Positions 57,201 to 63,743 of a stretch of DNA of 64,000 nt are shown piece by piece. The stretch lies in assembly GCF_008642275.1 (NCBI RefSeq), contig NZ_CP029189.1:6678001-6742000 (forward strand), written 5' to 3'. Under the pieces are notes generated by a model. That model was not told the origin of the DNA, made no database searches, and saw nothing but the letters and a program-made list of their open reading frames with translations. The position numbers and the translations under genes were made by a program. The stretch comes from Streptomyces venezuelae (lineage in GTDB: Bacteria; Actinomycetota; Actinomycetes; Streptomycetales; Streptomycetaceae). Position 1 is the stretch's first letter; every line of letters starts with the position of its first letter.

Positions 57201-58586
57201 GTCGCCCTTGAAAAGCCTGTCCGTACCACCGGAGGAGTCCTTGCCGACCAGGGTGTTCACACCGGTGGCCGGGGTGAACGGCAGCGCCCCGCTGCCGGCC
57301 GGCCTGCCGTTGACGTACAGCTTCGCGGTGGTGCCGTCGAAGGTGGCGGCGATGTGGGTGTAGGCGTCCGTCGGTACCGACTCGGTGGACAGGAGCGGCG
57401 ACGGCGCGCCCCGGTGGGTGAGGCTCACCAGGCCGGCGGCGTCCACCGCCAGCAGGTACTCCCCGCTCCTGGCCAGCACCGGGCCGTCGTAGGAGGCGGG
57501 TTTGACCCAGGCCTCGATCGAGTACGCCCTGCCGCCGAACCGCAGAGCCGCCGGATCGCCCAGGTCGAGGTGGGCGTCGGTGCCGTTCAGCCGCAGCGCG
57601 GTCTCCGCCCGCCCCTCGGTGCCCGTCACCGGCACCAGCTCGCGTCCGGTGAACGGGCAGTTGCCCGGGCTGCGCTCGAACACCGCGTCGCGGTAGAGCG
57701 GGTCGGGGCTGGTGTAGAAACGGGTGCCCCGGGTGTTGAACAGGCCCTGGGCGCCCTGCTCGACGCTGAAGGAGTCGACCCGCCCGGTGGCGTCGTTGTG
57801 GGCGAACAGCTGCCAGCGCTGCACGCCGCTGATCGCGGTGGGCACCAGCACGGCGGCGAACCGGCCCTGGGTCAGGTTCCGTACGAAGGACAGCTCCTGG
57901 GTCGGCTCGTGGAAGGGGCGGCCCTCCATGTCCTCGGTGCCCAGGCTGTCCTTGGCCGACTCGGGACGGGTGGCGTGCCGGCTGCGCTTGTAGCGGACCT
58001 CCAGAACCGGCTTGAGCTTGCCGTCCACCAGCAGGAACCGGTCGCACAGCAGGGTGTCGCGCACCAGCGGCACCTTCTTCGTACCGCTGAGCACGTAGTC
58101 CGTGCGGGACGCGCTGCCCGAACAGCCGCCGCCGGTCAGCTTGTACACCGCGTCGGAGTGCGTCTCGCCGACCGACTGCCGTAACACCACCACGTACGTG
58201 CCGTCGGAGACCACGTGGAACGGGGCGTCCGCCGTCAGCCGCGCGGTGGTGGACAGGAACGGGTCGGTCTCCTGGGCCGTGGGCCGCTCGTCGACGGCCG
58301 CCTCGGCCCCGCCGCGCTTGACCGTCGGCATCGCCGTCGCGCCGACCACTGCGTACCCCACCTCGGCCAGCTCCCGGGGGAAGACCAGCTCGGCCGGGTT
58401 GTCGCTCCAGTAGGCGGTGTCCGCCTCGCCCTTGGCCGGCGGGCCGGACAGGTCCAACACCGAGTAGACGATTCGGCGGGACGCATCCATCGCGAACGCG
58501 ATGGTGGTGCCCTGGTGCCGCGCCATCGTCACGTGCCGGTACGACCGGTCTCCGTAGATCTTGAGCAGGGATTCCTGCGGTGCCAC
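51264..58586 (-). CDS. Giant LamG-repeat protein (2440 residues)
   Basis: A 2440-residue protein with no signal peptide. Residues about 1-320: beta-rich N-terminal domain. About 330-505: LamG/concanavalin-like domain (YSIEAWVKPASYDGPV; VDEIRIWDRVRSAAEL; GLVAYYRFDEGTG). About 635-690: coiled coil. About 740-830: a ricin-B-like stretch (FQLIAEGEHVRIVNRGSRL). About 850-905: second coiled coil. About 1165-1770: further LamG-type domains, at least three (SLEAWVNPEAGGG; IDEVRVFGRARTQHEI; VLCEVRLWNSARP; LEEVRIWRTVRTREQI). About 1900-2270: Gly/Ser/Thr-rich beta segments (ALSGSIGGTYGGNFGFK) resembling hairpins of pore-forming proteins. GTG 58586 was chosen for the GGGAGGGG before it; ATG 58607 is an alternative. 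Function unknown; flanked by direct repeats. Confidence 0.85.
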   Translation of the reverse strand: MAPQESLLKIYGDRSYRHVTMARHQGTTIAFAMDASRRIVYSVLDLSGPPAKGEADTAYWSDNPAELVFPRELAEVGYAVVGATAMPTVKRGGAEAAVDERPTAQETDPFLSTTARLTADAPFHVVSDGTYVVVLRQSVGETHSDAVYKLTGGGCSGSASRTDYVLSGTKKVPLVRDTLLCDRFLLVDGKLKPVLEVRYKRSRHATRPESAKDSLGTEDMEGRPFHEPTQELSFVRNLTQGRFAAVLVPTAISGVQRWQLFAHNDATGRVDSFSVEQGAQGLFNTRGTRFYTSPDPLYRDAVFERSPGNCPFTGRELVPVTGTEGRAETALRLNGTDAHLDLGDPAALRFGGRAYSIEAWVKPASYDGPVLARSGEYLLAVDAAGLVSLTHRGAPSPLLSTESVPTDAYTHIAATFDGTTAKLYVNGRPAGSGALPFTPATGVNTLVGKDSSGGTDRLFKGDVDEIRIWDRVRSAAELTEDMSYRLIGNEPGLVAYYRFDEGTGSTANDQTDRALHGTLGGGVQWTGSEAPVGDHPGVRRDSFVLKGRSVVSGLSAVLYHQQENVVAGYRSDPKPAKRQARVLLAFAARYGQNPCLAGLDFAVGRDGRLAQAPDVLDPAVLKRPTKGHDSEQVSALQQLIKRLEPEVASLQSEITRLAGTAGRVAEYQAEVDRLKPGFDDLERRYLAEKDLATSWIYSLELKTPRQLAGGHLAQSLFAILTSEYEAGVQFVPPNGPRSTWWLDDTGQSQGGRPCYFLVARERNRDLRVTGNSTSETARLSTIVREPGNVSAQFQLIAEGEHVRIVNRGSRLAIGLPSTYQLPHLVQSSECLTADSGLFKMTRLSMRSGVDVAYLAAKEKLDAARQLLQEARTAQQRVAELQLVLAAQQAELKDARDQLARLSTALRGDDDLTVAMPLLAVDSTGLSLSGGLLEFARGTDRPALLDSGTGNVVLYFRGAENQFFAVYYDTGVVRGAQTLAGDGGTLTFLARDPAVALDSATIKVADGDAPGRCDLTISVGTDTETWRSLPRKADLMAAALAGSPGRPVTVGAVARVTGRSVELTGATTVPVPAKAHLVIGSTGYAAEADNLTGAKTLTLTTAGTAIKPGDKVSLVGYDWARAESTRAGVLLSAGSRLIGLTPGGVDSVPNGTAKATITGRGCRWRAEMPGRAFLFDGKEQYLTLPAGQQQNIAPTGDLSLEAWVNPEAGGGRIVHARTDGSGYSLALAPAALPAWQFVGGTKAQLTPSLDLANRDFTIELWAKRNQSRGRVEPLLFHGATDGRVDQSLHLWVHPDETFYFSLYGDDLKTTQAYPDLEWHHWAAVYKNATREQILYRDGVEVARRTSNGAYTGNGPLILGHFPFTGDYLDGRIDEVRVFGRARTQHEISSERHQRLSGREPGLLGHWTFDGPSSPPSPIKGYQVVARVGDRVVRSAERFPCNEWAHLAATFAQSWALSLNGGAGLSVAPQNSLDVLEDLTIEAFVRIDKLGAPMGLLAKGTVVDGGRDGVPYQLGILADGRVEFAFAEADGKAVRHTSDRAVTVGAFQRVTVVRQRRKPDTSAAAQANASIQSEQDIRFYLDGAAAGSHLYSGPGAQSNSGELEIGRGLHGVLCEVRLWNSARPAVQLGQPVTAREKGLLARWPFNENAGNVTVDVSGSFPAKLRGARWTRDVDPTASPLRLYRNGEPLSEAPVTAQDTASWGDPQLTLGARLEGAKPTELLTGTLEEVRIWRTVRTREQISDNLFTRLRENKRDLLGYWPFDRDSTEPGTTSVRDEGLRGNNLAFSAKRPRVLLSTAPVSTDTAQVRSALADVRTPFHDTIAGAPGATEYADLQYDAKGETLGVLKRCYGFVRDGRWHLVTGYKVGDLTTEWVGQAQFDPQLMGYIEGAPPVPSENLTDKADGYAAASSVEFAEANQVVRSLSSSKTRSVNAAFGFAVGFETDASVLSITAPAGFGIASPLADAQLKVGLTGRLEFSNTWSEDTKVSQGANTARKAKLALTGYTEDAAKVLNSAVGRRYVPANNGMALVQSQTADVFALRLAHTGALVAYRMLPNPDIPPDWNLIHFPINPRYTKQGTLDGAVGFDDRGKVTDPDYPTATGYGEYSYFKPRDAYALKRRITRDQQRLHAFYESVSTETQRPDPTRGQANALLRSMGMSVEQQETGRSTAGSAAATGFSHRDLVNTYVWTAQGGFFAETTEATDAVSETTSGSYALSGSIGGTYGGNFGFKGVNFYGQLEASVGGGFSVTRAKGKDASRSFGLDVQCAPPGDLQRRDKDGKPVYDTAGKPVLVPGKVDAYRFLTFYLGENSANFDDFYHKVVDPTWLSGSDAPDAAALRQTRQNSAKPPCWRILHRVTYVSRVLAPVPPPGAPPLEKAMRAENIDSNYELIKRLEPYVRPAATSTGALATATRAALAAQLPELLPHSTEIIDYLSRYFGMDN

Positions 58587-58869
58587 TGCTTCCCCTCCCG
58601 CGAGCATGACCGCTGACCCCGGCCCTCACGGTCCGGAGCGGCGCTGAACGTGCGGATCACTCCTGACGGAGCGTCGGCCATTCTGGCACCCACAGTTACG
58701 ATTGCGCGGAGGTCGTGGAGCCGCTCGGGCGGTACACGGCTTGAACACCGCTCCGGGTGGCCGGACTTCGCCGTCCGGCGACCATTGTCACGGCCGAGGG
58801 GACGCAGGCCCGGCGAAGCCGTCGGGTGGCCGCCCCGCCGTGTCGTTCCGCGTTCCACCCGCCGTCGGC

Positions 58870-59229
58870 ACCCGTTGCGACCGGCGCCTGCTGCCGCCCG
58901 AGCGGTAGGCCGAGCGGCTCAACTCGCCCCTGCCGGAGCCGGGAAAACCGGAAACCAGCTACGACCTTGGTCTTATGGGCGTGCGCGACTGGATCGGGCA
59001 CACCGGCGAGATTCCCGGCTTCACCGCGACGCTCTTCTACCACCCGGGGCTGGACGCCACTGTGGTGGTGCTGGTCAACAGCGATGTCGCGTCGGGAGGA
59101 TGCCCGCCTCAGATCCCCACCTTGGCGAAGAGCCGCCGCAACGGCCCGTGCGACGTACCGGCGAACCTGATCAGTGCCGCACTCGCGGACGCCCTTGGCA
59201 AGCCCATTCCGCCGCCGCCCACCCCCTGA
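58870..59229 (+). pseudogene. Serine hydrolase (class C beta-lactamase/PBP-like) remnant
   Basis: In one frame the sequence reads RRLLPPER, a TAG stop (58906-58908), then LNSPLPEP, MGVRDWIGHTGEIPGF and FYHPGLDATVVVLVNSDVAS. The HTG box and flanking residues match the C-terminal part of serine beta-lactamase-like hydrolases. The catalytic N-terminal SxxK half is missing and the frame is interrupted, so it is a decayed fragment. Confidence 0.75.
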
Positions 59230-59438
59230 GAACATCCTGCGAGGCGAACGGCGACACCCCTCCGCCCGGCCGTAGCTGGAGGATCGACTTGCGCTGTTCC
59301 GCAGGGGCGCCGGCCGGGAATCTGGTCCGTGACTGGTCCGGAAGGAAGGGCTGAGCTGACCCCTTGGGTCGGTGCAGTGGTTTCACACCGGTCGGTGTCT
59401 GATCGCAAGAGAGCTCCCGGAGAGCAATCTCCGTTCAA

Positions 59439-59468
59439 GGAGCTCGACTTCGGGCTCTAGAAGAATCC
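59439..59468. repeat. 30-bp element, copy B
   Basis: Matches 63443-63472 at 26 of 30 bases. It starts GGAGCTCGACTT and includes AGAAGAA. Confidence 0.6.
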
Positions 59469-59499
59469 GAGCTTCTTGGGGGAGTGGCTGACCAAAACG

Positions 59500-59610
59500 T
59501 TCTTCGCCTCCTGGTGGTACAGCAACTACACCTCTCCTGACCTGGTAAAAGGGCAATTGGCGTGGCTTGTTGGCGAGGGCTGGTCCGGAAATTGCCCGGA
59601 TCTTGGGTCC
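59500..59610 (+). repeat. Copy B of direct repeat flanking giant gene
   Basis: Same orientation as copy A (50720-50830) and the same internal spacing. It lies about 0.9 kb upstream of the giant gene start. Confidence 0.7.
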
Positions 59611-59687
59611 TGGCGGTCCTGGGATGGAGGGCGTGGGGTGGGCTGGGAGGCTCCTGGCGGCCTCGCATCGGCACGGCACGGATACGG

Positions 59688-60043
59688 TCAAGGCCGGTCC
59701 TCCGGTACGGCGCGTGAGGCCTCCCCGGTTCGGTGGCGCCGCCATTCACGCGGTGTGACGCCGTACGTGGCCCGGAACCGACGGGTGAAGTGGCTGGGGC
59801 TGGTGAATCCGCAGCGCGCCGCCACTGCCGACACGGGGAGGCCGGCGTGCTGAGGAGAGGTCAGCAGGCGGCAGGCCGCTTCGAGTCGCTCGGATATGAC
59901 CCACTGTTCGAGCCAGGGCCAGGGCATGCAGTCGTCCGAGAGCGACAGACTCTGGTCCGTCCGCGACCCCGGCTCGTGGCCCGTGCCAGGTCCGGGAAAC
60001 CAGACCGAATCCCCGTCTGACTGCGCGATGTACTCGTCGATCG
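59688..60043 (-). pseudogene. AraC-family regulator, C-terminal remnant
   Basis: The frame reads LEAACRLLTSPQHAGLPVSA, CGFTSPSHFTRRFRATYGVT and PREWRRH, the second HTH of AraC/XylS proteins. Upstream the frame continues only to a TGA at about 60044-60046 with sequence that lacks the effector domain. It is a truncated fragment; no start or full domain remains. Confidence 0.7.
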
Positions 60044-60203
60044 CTCAAGGTGTGTGGAAGCGGGGCCGCGCGAGACGGCAACACCCGCTCCGGAATCCGC
60101 CGTCGGAGGCTTCCTTGAGGACCTCGACCTTGTCGCGGATCCGGTCGACGGCGGCGTCGTCGCGGAAGGCATCCTGGTCGGGTTCGCGGCGTGTGCCTCG
60201 ACG

Positions 60204-61484
60204 TCACATGCGCACGTACTCCTCGGTGTCCTCGGCGAAGTCTTTCAGTGCCTGGTCGGTGAGTGTGGGTCTGGTCTGGGCTATGGCCTGCAGGTAGTCC
60301 TGCGTGCCGATCGGGATGCCTTTGCGCTGGGCGACTTCGCGTTCGAAGGCGGTGGCGGCGCCCTTGCGAGCGGCGAACTCTATGTCGGCCGGCGTGAACA
60401 TTGCGCTTGCCTCTACCAAAGCGTGCAGGTCGACCTGGGCGGCGGCGGGTCCGAGGTAGCGCCGCCAGATGGCCGAACGGGCCTCCGGGTCCGGCGGGCC
60501 GACGGGGATGACGTAGTCGAAGCGGCCGGGCCGAAGGAACGCCGGGTCGAGGGAGCGGACGGAGTTCGTGGCGCAGATCAGGAGGCGGTCGTCGTGGTCG
60601 CGGAAGCCGGGGATCAGCTTGAGCAGTTCGTTGGTGACTCCGTGACTGGGGTCGACAGCCGTACCGGACCGGACAGAGGCGATCTCCTCGACCTCGTCGA
60701 TGAAGAGCAACACCGTCTCCAGTTCGGCCAGTTCCGTGAACACCTCCCGCAGCGAGGTCGCCAGCCCTCCCTCGTGGGACGAGGCAAGCCGGGAGGGGAA
60801 GAGTTCCACGAAGGGCCACCGCAGCCGCGAGGCGACCGCTCGGGCGAAGCTGGTCTTGCCCGTGCCCGGCGGTCCGAAGAGGATGACCGCCTTCGGCGGC
60901 CTCACTCCGTACTGCTCGGCCAGCACGGACTGTGCCAGTGGTAGCACGATCCGCCGCTCGATGGCCTCTTTCTCCCGCTCCATTCCGGCGAGGCTGTCCC
61001 ACAGACCCTCCGGAAGCATCCTTCCCCCGAGTTCCGCCAGGAGGCCGGCGTCGCTTGCACCGAGGTGTTCGACCTTCTCGTAGAAGACGAGCCCGGCCCG
61101 GGGGCGGTATCCGGAATTCTCCAATGCTGCGGTTCCCGTCGCCCCCGGCGCGAGAAGCGCGCCGATCCGGCGGGCTCCCAGCGACCGCAGGCGCCGTTCA
61201 AGCTCGGCGATCAAGGAACTCCCGATTCCGCGGTTGCGCCACGTCCCGGCCAGAGCCACCACCATGATCCAACCCCGCTCGCCACAGGCCTGCGCCACGG
61301 CGACACCCACCAGCTCGTCGCCGACCACCGCCACCACGGCGGGTCCTCCGGCCCTGGCTGCGGTCACGACTTCCGAAACGGGGAAGACGGCAGGGGCCTC
61401 GTCCGCTTGCTGGTTCTGGTCCCAGATCTGGATGGCGCGGTCCAGGTCGTCGTCGTGGAAGTCCCGCAGTCGCCACGTCGGCAT
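60204..61484 (-). CDS. GNAT-AAA+ ATPase fusion
   Basis: A 426-residue two-domain protein. Residues 1-137: GNAT acetyltransferase with the acetyl-CoA loop NRGIGSSLI at about 84-92, ALENSGYRPRAGLVFYEK. Residues 150-426: AAA+ ATPase with Walker A GPPGTGKTS at 204-212, Walker B LLFIDEVEE at 259-267, sensor-1 Asn in ICATNSVRS and the Arg finger region LRPGRFDY. The AAA+ part is like the FtsH/CDC48/proteasomal ATPase class. Start MPTWRL chosen with AAGGTGG upstream. Such an acetyltransferase-unfoldase fusion is unusual; it may acetylate and remodel a target or a partner complex. Function unknown. Confidence 0.82.
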   Translation of the reverse strand: MPTWRLRDFHDDDLDRAIQIWDQNQQADEAPAVFPVSEVVTAARAGGPAVVAVVGDELVGVAVAQACGERGWIMVVALAGTWRNRGIGSSLIAELERRLRSLGARRIGALLAPGATGTAALENSGYRPRAGLVFYEKVEHLGASDAGLLAELGGRMLPEGLWDSLAGMEREKEAIERRIVLPLAQSVLAEQYGVRPPKAVILFGPPGTGKTSFARAVASRLRWPFVELFPSRLASSHEGGLATSLREVFTELAELETVLLFIDEVEEIASVRSGTAVDPSHGVTNELLKLIPGFRDHDDRLLICATNSVRSLDPAFLRPGRFDYVIPVGPPDPEARSAIWRRYLGPAAAQVDLHALVEASAMFTPADIEFAARKGAATAFEREVAQRKGIPIGTQDYLQAIAQTRPTLTDQALKDFAEDTEEYVRM

Positions 61485-61835
61485 CGCAACCACCTTCGTG
61501 AAGGAGCCGGGGCCACCGCCGTTCCGCAGGGCAGAGAGCACGGTGCTCCCGGCAACGGATCCATGCTTCATTCTCCGTGTGCGTGCCACTTGTGTGCGCG
61601 TCGACCGATTCGGCATGGGGAGCCGCCGACAACCGCAGGCTGTCAAGTGCGCCCGCCTGCGTCGCAAGGGCGCACAGGGCGCTGCAACGTACTACATGAC
61701 TACTGTGCGCGACGGTCGTCACGTCTTGTGTGTGAACAGTTCGGATAGGTCACGGACCCGAGTCGAGGGGCGCCCGATTGAGATCCGTCGGTATCGCTGT
61801 ACACGAGGAGTACGGAGCCGGGCGGAAGTGTGATT
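61485..61835. other. Gene-free stretch upstream of GNAT-AAA+ gene
   Basis: No gene recognised. It probably holds the promoter of the GNAT-AAA+ gene. Open frames here carry no family motif. Confidence 0.5.
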
Positions 61836-62828
61836 TCGGTGGTGGGGTAGTCGGCCTCGGGGTCGATGCCCAGAACGAGTTCGGGGGGCAGCCTCAGGAA
61901 TTCGGTCCGGCCGTCGGGGTGGCGGAGCAGGGGTGGCGGGTGTCCAGCGGTGGCGAGACGGGCGCGGTGATGGGCGAGGTCGAGCTGGGCGATCAGGCTG
62001 CTGGTGAACAGTCTGGCGTCGAGGTCGGTCAGGAGGCGGTTGGTGCGGGCGAGCAGGTCTCCGGGGGAGGCGCTTGCGGTGGCGTGCGCCTGGACAGCGG
62101 TGCGGACCTGCCCCATCAGGAAGACGGCGGTGTTGTGGCCTTGGACGTCGCCGATCGCCGCTGTGGTGGCGGTGGGAGTGTGGATGAGGTCGTAGAGGTA
62201 GCCGCCGATAGCCATGCCGTGGCCGGCCGACTGGTAGCGGGCGGCGACGTCAAGGCCGGGGACGTGGGGCAGGGCGGGGGCAGCAGGCCGGTCTGGACGG
62301 TGTGGGCGAGGGTGTGCTGGGCGTCGTAGAGGCGGGCGCGGTCCAGGGCTTGGGCGATCAGTCCGGCGAGGGAGGCGAGGAGAGCAGGTTCGGTTGGTGG
62401 GAAGGGGCGGGGCTGGTCGTAGGAGAGGACGAGGGAGCCGATGCTGTGGCCGGAGACGGTGAGGGGTAGGAAGGCCCAGGCGTTCCCGGAGGCGGAGCGG
62501 GGTGCGTCGGGGTAGGTGCGCCGGAAGTCGGCGGAGTCGGGGAAGGAGACGGCGTCGCCCGTGGCCCTCGCGTGCGCGGTCGGGGTACGGGAGGTCAGGG
62601 GCGTACCGTCGAAGCGGTTGATGAACTCCGTGCTGTAGCCGCGGTGGCCGATGACGTGCAGGCGGCCTTCGTCGGCACTCATGAGGACCAGGCCCTGGGG
62701 CTCGAAGGCGGGCACGACCTGGTCGGCAACGACGTCGGTCACGTCTTGAACGCTGTCGGCTTCGGCGAGGTGGGTCAGGTGGTACGCACCAGGGCACCGA
62801 CTGATTCATCGGACTGCGTGGCCTGTGA
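61836..62828 (-). pseudogene. SpoIIE/PP2C-type phosphatase remnant with frameshift
   Basis: A GAF-like part (ADQVVPAFEPQGLVLMSADE; VIGHRGYSTEFINRF; GSLVLSYDQPRPFPPTEP) lies in one frame and a PP2C-like part (PHVPGLDVAARYQSAGHGMA; GGYLYDL; IGDVQGHNTAVFLM; PPELVLGIDPE) in another. They join at a five-C tract near 62274-62285, where one base is missing (LLPP-ALPH expected). The N-terminus is cut by a TGA near 62826, and the C-terminus stops after LLVYSDTDG instead of the usual TDGLVE. It is thus a broken regulator of RsbU/SpoIIE type. A sequencing error cannot explain both truncations. Confidence 0.75.
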
Positions 62829-63233
62829 GGTGGCCGTCCGTAGCGGGGCGGGTGTGATGTGGACGCTGATGCCAGTGCCGTCGGGGTAGAGCTGGAAGAG
62901 GAGTTGCTTGTCCGGGGAGCGCGTGGCGGTGAACGAGGTGGGCCGGCGGGTGACCGCCGCAGCTCTGTAGCTTTCCTCGCTGACCGGTGCGTGCAGCCAC
63001 GGCAGTGCTTCCCAAGGCCGACGGCCCGCGAGTGAGGCGGCATCGGCGCTCTTGCATCGCCAAATGGCTCGGGGCATCACCTTCCAACCCGGCCCCATGG
63101 GTGGGACCCAGCTTGCGCTGATCTTCACCCAGCTCGTCGTGGCCGGCCCGGTCTTCTCCGGCTGGTTCGGACTGGTCCGGATGCGTAGGTCCGCCCTGCG
63201 GTGGACGTGGTGCGTGGCAGGTGTGACGAGAAG
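62829..63233. other. Uncertain region, no clear gene
   Basis: A minus-strand open frame contains RRPTSFTATRSPD and LFQLYPDGTGISVHITPAPL, which look coding-like but have no family I recognise. It is joined to the decayed phosphatase and is probably another remnant. Confidence 0.35.
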
Positions 63234-63386
63234 GGTTCGACAGTCGCTCACTTCTGGGCGCTGATCGCTGCCGTCTCCGGAACGGTGGGCCTCGCCAACA
63301 TCGCTGGTGTCGCCGTCGCCGTGTCCATCGGGGGTTCCGGCGCGACGCTCCGGATGATCCTCCGTGGCCTCCTTGGCCTGCGATGA
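63234..63386 (+). pseudogene. Alanine/glycine:cation symporter remnant
   Basis: The frame reads HFWALIAAVSGTVGLANIAG and VAVAVSIGGSGATLRMILRG then stop. The GTVGLGNIAGVA and SIGGPGA signature of the AGCS family is recognisable with substitutions. Only about 50 residues of an expected 450 or more remain. Confidence 0.75.
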
Positions 63387-63442
63387 AGCTCGTCGAGGGA
63401 CGAAGGCCAGGAGCCGGTGACGGGAGGATATTTCTTCTTCCG

Positions 63443-63472
63443 GGAGCTCGACTTGGCGCTCCAGAAGAACCC
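63443..63472. repeat. 30-bp element, copy C
   Basis: Pairs with 59439-59468, 26 of 30 bases identical. Confidence 0.6.
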
Positions 63473-63629
63473 AATCGGGCGTGCAGAGCGCCCGCCCGCC
63501 GGGCCGCCGCGTCCCTGGCCTGAACTTCACGGGCGTGTCTGCAAGTGCCGAAGCGGCTCTGCCGCCGGACGTTGCGGCGAGGTCCCTTCTGTGCAGTGCA
63601 CCCGCAGCGGGTGCGGATCGCAGGATCTG

Positions 63630-63653
63630 TAAATTGCAGAAATCTGCAATTTA
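63630..63653. promoter_or_regulatory. Perfect palindromic operator (ArsR-type)
   Basis: TAAATTGCAGA and TCTGCAATTTA, 11-bp perfect arms with two bases between, 90 bases before the ArsR-family start. The TTGCA/TGCAA core resembles ArsR/SmtB sites. Confidence 0.8.
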
Positions 63654-63743
63654 ATAGATGCTGTGATTGCTGTGTCAGTAGGTAGCCGCGGGCACGGCGC
63701 CAGGCGTATGCCCCGTTCGGGGTGGTGAGAAGGGTGCGAGACC

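Larger units (their letters stand above)
59230..59687. other. Gene-free stretch with repeated elements
   Basis: No gene recognised. It contains the second copy of the 111-bp direct repeat (59500-59610) and a 30-bp element at 59439-59468, imperfectly repeated at 63443-63472. The latter includes a near-palindrome GAGCTCGACTTCGGGCTC. Confidence 0.55.
63387..63743. other. Intergenic region with 30-bp repeat and ArsR operator
   Basis: No gene recognised. It contains the 63443-63472 copy of the 30-bp element and the palindrome at 63630-63653, which lies in the promoter of the ArsR-family gene. Confidence 0.6.

Noticed and set aside
60054..60203. Possible short coding remnant (DDAAVDRIRDKVEVLKEAS) downstream of the GNAT-AAA+ gene
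   Set aside because: The frame is short, ends in a stop and has no recognisable family, so it is not listed as a gene.
59746..61002. 418-residue minus-strand open frame across the GNAT-AAA+ gene
   Set aside because: Out-of-frame shadow of the fusion gene; only its last part includes AraC-like sequence in another frame.
63417..63632. 71-residue open frame near the window end
   Set aside because: It runs through the 30-bp repeat and has no motif; probably non-coding.
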